Positions 1 to 5,136 of a DNA stretch of 7,001 nucleotides are shown here, piece by piece (positions within the stretch are counted from its first letter, which is position 1; every line of letters starts with the position of its first letter). Both the position numbers and the translations under genes were made by a program. Source of the DNA: Firmicutes bacterium UBA2595 (GTDB lineage: Bacteria; Bacillota; Thermincolia; Thermincolales; UBA2595); the NCBI GenBank assembly GCA_002339745.1, contig DDKP01000005.1:11500-18500 (forward strand), read 5' to 3'. The notes under the pieces are model-generated. The model saw only the letters and a list, made by a program, of their open reading frames with translations. It did no database searches and was not told the DNA's origin.

Positions 1-377
1 CCCGCTCTTATTCCTTCAATAACCCTGGTAACAGGCACCCCTTTAACTACCTGTTCCACTCCTTCACTGACCAGCGCCCCGGCCATCACCGTGGCAGTGG
101 TTGTGCCGTCGCCTATTTCGGCCTGTTGGGCTTTTGCAATATTAATCATCATTTTGGCCGCAGGGTGGTTAGCCTCCATGGTGGTAAGGATAGTAACCCC
201 GTCATTGGTGATCACCACCTCGCCAAATTTGTCAACCAGCATGGTATCGAGCCCCTTCGGCCCGAGAGTGCCTTCCACGGCTGACGCTATGGCCTTGATG
301 GCATTAGAATTGGTCACCAGGGCCGCCAGTCTTTCATCCACATCCGAACCCTTGGTGGCTTGCTGCTTTAGACTCAT
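1..377 (-). CDS. Archaeal-like (group III / TCP-1 family) chaperonin, N-terminal part
   Basis: ATP-dependent cytosolic protein-folding chaperonin; only the first 125 codons are present and the frame runs off the left edge. The start is ATG at 375-377, with a perfect AGGAGG (384-389) 6 nt upstream. Visible motifs: TLGPKG at residues 37-42 (nucleotide binding), ITNDGVTIL at 56-64 (a TCP-1 signature), HPAAKMM at 71-77, and GDGTTT at 89-94, which carries the conserved Asp of the ATPase site. ITNDGxTIL and HPAAKM are typical of thermosome/CCT subunits. GroEL has a TKDGVSVA-type stretch there and lacks HPAAK. The gene follows hrcA by 34 nt on the same strand with no terminator between, so it should be under HrcA/CIRCE control. 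From established knowledge, archaeal-like group III chaperonins occur in some Firmicutes (Carboxydothermus, Pelotomaculum) near dnaK-operon genes. The family is very sure; the group III assignment is strong but based on the N-terminus and context only. Confidence 0.93.
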   Translation of the reverse strand, partial: MSLKQQATKGSDVDERLAALVTNSNAIKAIASAVEGTLGPKGLDTMLVDKFGEVVITNDGVTILTTMEANHPAAKMMINIAKAQQAEIGDGTTTATVMAGALVSEGVEQVVKGVPVTRVIEGIRA

Positions 378-383
378 CGAAAA

Positions 384-389
384 CCTCCT
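384..389 (-). promoter_or_regulatory. Ribosome binding site of the chaperonin gene
   Basis: A perfect AGGAGG lies 6 nt upstream of the ATG at 375-377. It fixes the start of the chaperonin gene and indicates strong translation initiation within the hrcA transcript. Confidence 0.85.
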
Positions 390-411
390 GTAACCAGTGA
401 CTTGTACTGTT

Positions 412-1452
412 CTACCGCACGTAGAAATCCTTCATTAACTGAGACAGGTGCCGGGTCATAAATTCCACGATAGACACCACTTTTTCATAATCCATCCTGG
501 TAGGACCTATTACACCTACCGATCCGATAACCCTCCCGTTAATCTGGTAAGTGGCGGTAATTGTGCTGCAGTCCTGGAGACCTTCCACCTTGTGTTCGCC
601 GCCGATTTTAACAGTTACCCCGTCCTCCCTGGTGTTAGATTCAATAAGGATTTCTTTCAGAACCTTATCCTGTTCCAGCAGTGAGAGCAGAGTTTTTACC
701 TTGTGTATGTCCCTGAACTCCGGTTGGTTGAGCATGTTAAGTGCCCCCGCCAGGTAAACCTTATCTTCTTGGTTTAGATTCAGGGTTTCCTGTATCAGAT
801 CCATGGCGGCATCAAAAAAATGCCTGTGCTTTGAGAGTTCGAAATAAATCTCTCTGATGAGGGTCTGTTTTATGTCTTCCAGGTTCAGCCCCTGGAGTTT
901 GGCATTCATAACCTGGCTGATTTTCTGAAGGTCAACGTCATTGATAGTATTGGGCAAATCTATCAGCTTACTCTGGACCATGCCGTTGTCAGTTACTAAA
1001 ACCACCAGCGCCTTACCATGGTCAAGGGGTACCAGCTGTACATGCCTGAGACTGCTCCTCTTGAAGTTAGGCCCTGTAGCCATGGAAGTATAACTGGTAA
1101 AATCGGACATAATTTTATTGGTAAGCTGAAGCACCGCAGCTATTTCCTGGACCTTAGTGCTGAAGCCCTTCAGGATAGACCTTTCCTCTTCCTGGTTTAG
1201 TCTTGTTTTATTCATCAGGCAGTCCACATAATAACGGTACCCGCGCTCTGAAGGAACCCGGCCCGCAGAAGTATGCGGCTGTTCAATATAACCCAGCTCT
1301 TCCAGGTCTGCCATTTCATTCCTGATGGTGGCAGGGCTGACTCCCAGATCGTATTTTTTGGCGATAGTTCTGGAACCTACAGGTTCCGCCGTCGAAATAT
1401 AATCTTTGATGATGGCCTGCAGAACCTTCTCCTTTCTCTCATCAAGAGTCAT
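412..1452 (-). CDS. hrcA: Heat-inducible transcription repressor HrcA
   Basis: HrcA represses class I heat-shock genes by binding the CIRCE inverted repeat as a dimer; in other Firmicutes its activity is known to depend on chaperonins. At 346 aa it has the usual family length. The N-terminal winged-helix region (about residues 1-75) contains the typical EPVGSRTIAKKY and VSPATIRNEMADLEELGYI stretches, followed by the wing-side HTSAGRVPSERGYRYYVD. The middle and C-terminal parts match the GAF-like and dimerisation regions of the family (LxQLMKDF-type end). The ATG start at 1450-1452 is preceded by AGAGGG (1460-1465) at 7 nt. A perfect CIRCE lies between promoter and start, so the gene is autoregulated. 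It follows hemW and precedes the archaeal-like chaperonin by 34 nt. Identification is secure. Confidence 0.98.
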   Translation of the reverse strand: MTLDERKEKVLQAIIKDYISTAEPVGSRTIAKKYDLGVSPATIRNEMADLEELGYIEQPHTSAGRVPSERGYRYYVDCLMNKTRLNQEEERSILKGFSTKVQEIAAVLQLTNKIMSDFTSYTSMATGPNFKRSSLRHVQLVPLDHGKALVVLVTDNGMVQSKLIDLPNTINDVDLQKISQVMNAKLQGLNLEDIKQTLIREIYFELSKHRHFFDAAMDLIQETLNLNQEDKVYLAGALNMLNQPEFRDIHKVKTLLSLLEQDKVLKEILIESNTREDGVTVKIGGEHKVEGLQDCSTITATYQINGRVIGSVGVIGPTRMDYEKVVSIVEFMTRHLSQLMKDFYVR

Positions 1453-1471
1453 AATAACACCCTCTTTTTTG

Positions 1472-1498
1472 TTAGCACTCTATCCTGTCGAGTGCTAA
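1472..1498. promoter_or_regulatory. CIRCE operator (HrcA binding site)
   Basis: A perfect 9-9-9 inverted repeat: TTAGCACTC at 1472-1480, a 9-nt spacer at 1481-1489, and GAGTGCTAA at 1490-1498. This is the exact CIRCE consensus. It lies just downstream of the hrcA -10 box, near the expected transcription start and in the 5' untranslated region, 19 nt before the hrcA start codon. HrcA bound here would block initiation of the hrcA-chaperonin operon; the RNA form could also fold as a stem-loop. Confidence 0.98.
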
Positions 1499-1512
1499 AC
1501 TCTTATAAATAA

Positions 1513-1541
1513 AAAATACCATTGAAAGATTTTTTTGTCAA
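1513..1541 (-). promoter_or_regulatory. Sigma-A-type promoter of hrcA operon
   Basis: On the minus strand there is a perfect -35 TTGACA (1536-1541), a 17-nt spacer and a -10 TATTTT (1513-1518, 4 of 6 matches). The predicted start falls around 1506, placing CIRCE at about +8 to +35, the usual arrangement for CIRCE-regulated genes. The promoter begins only about 12 nt beyond the hemW stop codon, with no terminator in between. Read-through from hemW could therefore add HrcA-independent transcription. Confidence 0.8.
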
Positions 1542-1552
1542 GAATCCAAGTC

Positions 1553-2689
1553 CTATATGAATTCAGCAAATACCTCATTGGCTACCGGTATTGCCTTTTT
1601 GGTCAGTTTAAGGTGTCTTTCAGCAGTTTCAATCAGACCGAGGGCCTGAAGCGCTCTTATCTGTTCACTGAATACCTGAAAAACGCTTCTCCCGAACCTC
1701 CGTTCAAATGCTTCAAGGTCCAATCCCTCAATCATCCTCAGCCCCAGGAAAACGGACTCAGACATCTGTTCCGCCTGTGAAAGAGACAGTGTCTCATCAA
1801 CTGCGGTTTCACCGCTCTGGAGTCTCCTGATATATGTTTCCACACTTTTTACATTGTTAAACCTGCATCCTTCCACCATCGAATGGGCAGCGGGGCCCAG
1901 CCCAAGGTACTCTTCATTGCGCCAGTATATCAGATTGTGAACGGCTTCCCTGCCCGGGAGAGCAAAGTTGGATATTTCATAGTGCATAAAACCGCCATTG
2001 GTCAGGTAATCGACTGTGTACCAATACATATCAAGTTCCAGTTCCTCATCACAGGGCAGCAGGTATCCCGAAGTCACATCTCTGTGGAGGGGTGTGTCAG
2101 GTTCAATCTTGAGATTGTATGTCGACATGTGCTGGGGCGAAAGTTCCAAAACCCTGTCCAGGGTCTCTTTCCAGTCCCTCATGGTCTGCCCGGGAATGCC
2201 AAATATAAGGTCAAAATTGATGTTATTAAATCCGGCTTCCCTGCTGTTCCGAACACAAGTAAGAACTTCCTGCCAGCTATGCACCCTGCCGAGAACCGAC
2301 ATAAGATTTTGCTGGTAGGCCTGAACACCGATGCTGACCCGGTTGAAACCGGCCTTTCTTAACTTTTCCAGTTTTTCACGGTCAACTGTGCCCGGATTGC
2401 ATTCAACCGTGATTTCCGCATTATCAGGAATATTAAAACAGGACCGGCTGATGCGCAGGATTTTGGCCAGCTGGTCACCTGAAAGGACAGTAGGGGTCCC
2501 CCCTCCCAAGTAAACGCTTTTAGCTGCCCGTTGACCCCCGCTCAAATTACCTGCATAAAAGGCCATTTCCTTTTCCAGGGCATAAACGTACGATTCAGCC
2601 AAGGCCGCGTCATAGGGATAGGATATAAAATCACAATATGAGCATTTTTTCAGGCAGAACGGGACATGGATATACAACCCGATAGCCAT
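1553..2689 (-). CDS. hemW: Radical SAM heme chaperone HemW (HemN-like)
   Basis: HemW binds heme and a 4Fe-4S cluster and delivers heme to apoproteins; such proteins were long annotated as oxygen-independent coproporphyrinogen III oxidase. The 378-aa product has the radical SAM motif CxxxCxxC (C12, C16, C19) followed by D-F. The fourth Cys of true HemN (CxxCxC) is absent. It also has GGGTPT (62-67), the SIGVQ and FDLIFGIPGQT strands of the TIM barrel, and HNLIYW at 251-256, the HNxxYW motif typical of HemW. The start is placed at ATG 2687-2689 because the protein then begins MAIGLYIHVPFC like its relatives. The frame stays open upstream to 2734, but those 15 codons come from repeat DNA. Only a weak GGTG serves as Shine-Dalgarno. 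The stop is TAG at 1553-1555. The gene lies between lepA and hrcA as in many Clostridia. Confidence 0.95.
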   Translation of the reverse strand: MAIGLYIHVPFCLKKCSYCDFISYPYDAALAESYVYALEKEMAFYAGNLSGGQRAAKSVYLGGGTPTVLSGDQLAKILRISRSCFNIPDNAEITVECNPGTVDREKLEKLRKAGFNRVSIGVQAYQQNLMSVLGRVHSWQEVLTCVRNSREAGFNNINFDLIFGIPGQTMRDWKETLDRVLELSPQHMSTYNLKIEPDTPLHRDVTSGYLLPCDEELELDMYWYTVDYLTNGGFMHYEISNFALPGREAVHNLIYWRNEEYLGLGPAAHSMVEGCRFNNVKSVETYIRRLQSGETAVDETLSLSQAEQMSESVFLGLRMIEGLDLEAFERRFGRSVFQVFSEQIRALQALGLIETAERHLKLTKKAIPVANEVFAEFI

Positions 2690-2696
2690 CGGAACA

Positions 2697-2779
2697 CCAC
2701 TTTTCAGTGACCATGGCCGGTGACCAGCAGCCACTTTTCAGTGACTATCGGCCAGTGACCAGTGGCCAGTTACCGGTTA
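2697..2779. repeat. Degenerate heptad repeat tract with duplicated ~34-bp block
   Basis: This tract fills nearly the whole lepA-hemW spacer. CCACTTTTCAGTGAC occurs identically at 2697-2711 and 2731-2745. Each copy is followed by a similar GGCC(A/G)GTGACCAG stretch, giving a tandem block of about 34 bp. The lepA-proximal end is a 7-nt series: CCAGTGA (2752-2758), CCAGTGG (2759-2765), CCAGTTA (2766-2772), CCGGTTA (2773-2779). The last unit contains the lepA stop codon. On the transcribed strand the duplicated part reads CACT-GAAA-AGTG twice (2698-2709 and 2732-2743), two small stem-loops with a GNRA-like loop. Origin and function are unknown. Confidence 0.85.
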
Positions 2780-4582
2780 TTCTATCTTCAAAACTGCCAT
2801 GAACGCCTCCTGCGGGATCTCTACGTTGCCCACCTGCTTCATCCGCTTTTTACCTTCCTTCTGTTTCTCCAGCAGTTTCCGCTTCCTGGTGATGTCGCCG
2901 CCGTAGCACTTGGCCAGGACGTTCTTGCGCAGGGCTTTGACAGTCTCCCGCGCAATGATTTTATTGCCGATGGCCGCCTGGATGGGAATCTCGAACATGT
3001 GCCGGGGGATAATATCCTTAAGCTTTTCCGTCAGCTGGCGGCCTTTTTGATAGGCCTTGTCCCGGTGAACTATACAGGAGAGTGCGTCAACTATCTCTCC
3101 CGAAACCAGCACATCAAGTTTGACCAGGTCTGATTCCCTGTACCCGGAAAATTCGTAATCAAGAGAAGCGTACCCCTTGGACCTGGATTTCAGCAAATCA
3201 AAGAAATCGTAGATAATCTCAATTAACGGCATCTCGTATGTCAGCATTACCCGTGTTTCCGTCAGATACTCCATATTGAGAAAGATGCCGCGCTTCTCCT
3301 GGGCCAGGTCCATCACGGCCCCGACATACTGGTTGGGCACCATGACCGTGGCCTTGACATAAGGTTCTTCCATTTTGGCAATGTTCTGAACCGGTGGCAT
3401 ATTAGTAGGGTTGTCAATTTCAATCACTTCGCCGTTGGTTTTGGTAATACGGAAAACAACGCTCGGCGCTGTTGTAATCAAGCTCAGGCCGTACTCCCTC
3501 TCCAGGCGCTCCTGGACAATTTCCATGTGCAGGAGGCCCAGAAAACCCAAACGGAACCCGAAACCCAGGGCCACCGAATTCTCCGGCTCGAACACAAGTG
3601 AAGCGTCATTTAGCCTGAGTTTTTCCAGGGCGTCCCGCAGGTCGTCATAGTCGGCCCCATCCACGGGAAACAGACCGCAGAATACCATGGGCGTAATCTT
3701 CCGGTAACCCGGAAGGGGTGTGTCCGCCGGACTGTCCGCATTGGTGACAGAATCACCCACCCGCACATCACGGACGTTTTTGATGCTGGCCGCAATAAAC
3801 CCCACGTCTCCCACGCCAAGTTCCCCGACAGGTGTCATAAACGGCCGGAATATACCGACCTCGTTGACCTCAAAGGTCTTGCCGGTGGACATCATTTTAA
3901 TGCGCATACCGGGTCTGACGGCGCCGTCTACTACTCTAATGTATGCAATAACTCCCTTATAGGAATCATAATGCGAATCAAATACCAGGGCCTTCAGGGA
4001 GGCCGATTCGTCACCCCTGGGCGGGGGAATTTTTTTGACTATTTGTTCAAGAACCTCTTTTATCCCGACGCCTTCCTTGGCGGAAGCCAGCACGGCCTCA
4101 CTGGCGTCAAGTCCGATTATATCCTCTATTTCCTTTTTAATCCTGTCAGGTTCCGCGCTGGGCAGATCTATCTTGTTGATGACCGGGATGATTTCCAGGT
4201 TGTGTTCCAGCGCCAGGTAAACGTTGGCCAGTGTCTGGGCTTCAATGCCCTGGGCGGCGTCTACCACCAGCACGGCGCCTTCACAGGCGGCCAGGCTCCG
4301 GGATACTTCATAAGTAAAATCTACATGACCCGGAGTGTCTATAAGGTTAAGGGTGTAAGTATCGCCGTCTTCAGCTTTATATGTCAGCCTGACAGCCTGG
4401 GCCTTGATGGTTATCCCGCGTTCCCTCTCTAAATCCATCTGGTCTAAAACCTGGTCTGCCATCTCCCTCTCGCTCAGCGCCCCCGTGTACTCCAGCAGGC
4501 GGTCGGCCAGGGTGGACTTACCGTGGTCTATATGGGCTATTATACAGAAGTTTCTCGTCTTATCGTGTTTCACACTATCCAC
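2777..4582 (-). CDS. lepA: Elongation factor 4 (LepA GTPase)
   Basis: Ribosome-associated translational GTPase implicated in back-translocation or ribosome assembly; usually at the membrane or on 70S ribosomes. At 601 aa it has the family's normal length. G-domain motifs: AHIDHGKST (residues 16-24, G1), RGITI with the switch Thr (55-59), DTPGH (82-86, G3, with the catalytic His), NKID (136-139, G4) and SAK (167-169, G5). Domain II, the EF-G-like III/V domains and the EF4-specific C-terminal domain follow, ending in a Lys/Arg-rich tail (TRKRKLLEKQKEGKKRMK) and VEIPQEAFMAVLKIE, as in other LepA proteins. The start is GTG at 4580-4582, 9-10 nt behind AGAGGAG (4593-4599); the protein then begins MDSVKHDKTRNFCIIAH. 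The stop is TAA at 2777-2779, inside the repeat tract. It appears to have its own promoter upstream and to lead into hemW. Confidence 0.98.
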   Translation of the reverse strand: MDSVKHDKTRNFCIIAHIDHGKSTLADRLLEYTGALSEREMADQVLDQMDLERERGITIKAQAVRLTYKAEDGDTYTLNLIDTPGHVDFTYEVSRSLAACEGAVLVVDAAQGIEAQTLANVYLALEHNLEIIPVINKIDLPSAEPDRIKKEIEDIIGLDASEAVLASAKEGVGIKEVLEQIVKKIPPPRGDESASLKALVFDSHYDSYKGVIAYIRVVDGAVRPGMRIKMMSTGKTFEVNEVGIFRPFMTPVGELGVGDVGFIAASIKNVRDVRVGDSVTNADSPADTPLPGYRKITPMVFCGLFPVDGADYDDLRDALEKLRLNDASLVFEPENSVALGFGFRLGFLGLLHMEIVQERLEREYGLSLITTAPSVVFRITKTNGEVIEIDNPTNMPPVQNIAKMEEPYVKATVMVPNQYVGAVMDLAQEKRGIFLNMEYLTETRVMLTYEMPLIEIIYDFFDLLKSRSKGYASLDYEFSGYRESDLVKLDVLVSGEIVDALSCIVHRDKAYQKGRQLTEKLKDIIPRHMFEIPIQAAIGNKIIARETVKALRKNVLAKCYGGDITRKRKLLEKQKEGKKRMKQVGNVEIPQEAFMAVLKIE

Positions 4583-4592
4583 CGCTTTTTCT

Positions 4593-4599
4593 CTCCTCT
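4593..4599 (-). promoter_or_regulatory. Ribosome binding site deciding the GTG start of lepA
   Basis: AGAGGAG lies 9-10 nt upstream of GTG 4580-4582. No in-frame ATG gives the conserved LepA N-terminus, so this site supports GTG as the initiator. Confidence 0.7.
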
Positions 4600-4633
4600 T
4601 AAAGGCCTTGATTCAGCCTCATCTTGCATAACG

Positions 4634-4656
4634 CCCCAGACCGTGGGAGCCTGGGG
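4634..4656 (-). other. GC-rich stem-loop in lepA leader
   Basis: On the minus strand CCCCAGGCT and GGTCTGGGG enclose a 5-nt loop (CCCAC). This gives a stem of about 9 bp with two G-U wobbles; the outer six pairs are perfect. If transcription starts about 7 nt past the -10 box at 4677-4682, the hairpin sits roughly at +14 to +36 of the lepA mRNA, about 50 nt before the start codon. No T-tract follows on the minus strand, so it is unlikely to be an intrinsic terminator. It may stabilise the 5' end or have a regulatory role. Confidence 0.5.
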
Positions 4657-4676
4657 TAAATAAATTCTAGCTTTAT

Positions 4677-4706
4677 ATTATAACATTATTATGTTATCTA
4701 AATCAA
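4677..4706 (-). promoter_or_regulatory. Candidate sigma-A promoter of lepA
   Basis: Read on the minus strand: -35 TTGATT (4701-4706, 4 of 6 matches), an 18-nt spacer and a perfect -10 TATAAT (4677-4682). The predicted leader is about 88 nt. The region is strongly AT-rich between the upstream stop codon (4720) and the leader hairpin, which fits a promoter separating lepA-hemW from the murJ unit. Confidence 0.6.
4680..4697. promoter_or_regulatory. Perfect inverted repeat inside lepA promoter (possible operator)
   Basis: ATAACAT (4680-4686), a 4-nt spacer (TATT), and ATGTTAT (4691-4697). The palindrome overlaps the -10 box and most of the -35/-10 spacer, where a repressor would block polymerase. 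Seven-base arms in AT-rich DNA can arise by chance, and the motif matches no operator I can name. Confidence 0.35.
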
Positions 4707-4719
4707 CAAGACTGATCCG

Positions 4720-5118
4720 TCAAATTAAAATCCACAGCCCCAGGATAATAACCAGACACTGTACGACAAGGCCCCGCCCCCTGGTTGTCCTCAGGTGGGG
4801 AAGACACCCCGTATGGGACGGAAACAACCTCCTGCTTAACAAACCGAAATGGTGCAGCGGAATTTCGATATCGGGCAGAACCCCCCCCAACGCTCCCCAG
4901 AGAATCCGCAAATCCGGGCGGAAGAAGATAACAGCAAATAAAAACACAGCAGTGCCTGCTGCGATATCAAGAAAGCAGTTGACCACCGACTCATGGTCAT
5001 GGTGAGGAATCATGTCCAGTACTATATGTGTAACAACTCCTAACACAAATCCTTCCACGGGGTCTTTGGCAACAAATCCTGCTGTGGCTCCTGCTACTAA
5101 ATGGGTAGAATAGTACAA
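4720..5118 (-). CDS. Small His/Asp-rich membrane protein, unknown function
   Basis: Predicted 132-aa protein starting at TTG 5116-5118. GGAGGG (5126-5131) stands 7 nt before it, and no ATG occurs before codon 36, so TTG is the best start. Polar residues that could bind metal cluster around short hydrophobic helices: H6 in the N-terminal THLVAGATAG, H31 and D35 in THIVLD, then PHHDHE (38-43), D51, LPDIE (81-85) and HH (89-90). Hydrophobic segments lie at about 20-37, 50-66, 72-82 and 115-132, suggesting a multi-pass or peripheral membrane protein. The layout resembles small YdjM-like (DUF457-type) predicted membrane-bound metal-dependent hydrolases, but I cannot assign it firmly and no enzyme activity is demonstrated by sequence alone. 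It follows murJ by 18 nt, so it is probably co-transcribed and may act at the envelope. The stop is TGA at 4720-4722. Confidence 0.8.
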   Translation of the reverse strand: MYYSTHLVAGATAGFVAKDPVEGFVLGVVTHIVLDMIPHHDHESVVNCFLDIAAGTAVFLFAVIFFRPDLRILWGALGGVLPDIEIPLHHFGLLSRRLFPSHTGCLPHLRTTRGRGLVVQCLVIILGLWILI

Positions 5119-5125
5119 TCAAATT

Positions 5126-5131
5126 CCCTCC
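5126..5131 (-). promoter_or_regulatory. Ribosome binding site deciding a TTG start
   Basis: GGAGGG lies 7 nt before TTG 5116-5118, in the 18-nt gap after murJ. It is the main evidence that this small gene starts with TTG. Confidence 0.7.
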
Positions 5132-5136
5132 AACTT

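Noticed and set aside
1..377. GroEL (group I chaperonin)
   Set aside because: TNDGVTIL and HPAAKMM are TCP-1-family features absent from GroEL, and no groES precedes it.
91..393. Plus-strand frame of 100 codons over the chaperonin start
   Set aside because: It is the mirror of the chaperonin coding strand, which carries clear motifs and an AGGAGG site.
394..400. Stray copy of the CCAGTGA heptamer between hrcA and the chaperonin gene
   Set aside because: A single 7-mer is expected by chance; no second unit adjoins it.
1883..2362. Plus-strand open frame of 159 codons
   Set aside because: It is fully antisense to hemW, whose motifs are intact, and has no recognisable domain or convincing ribosome binding site.
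2690..2734. N-terminal extension of hemW by 15 codons to an ATG at 2732-2734
   Set aside because: The extra residues are translated repeat DNA. The family N-terminus (xxLYIHVPFCxxKCxYCDF) starts at the ATG at 2687-2689.
2697..2779. CRISPR-like direct repeats
   Set aside because: The copies are adjacent, without unique spacers, and only two are near full length; the tract is a degenerate 7-bp series.
4634..4656. Intrinsic terminator after the small gene at 4720-5118
   Set aside because: No T-run follows the hairpin on the minus strand, and it lies downstream of the best lepA promoter.
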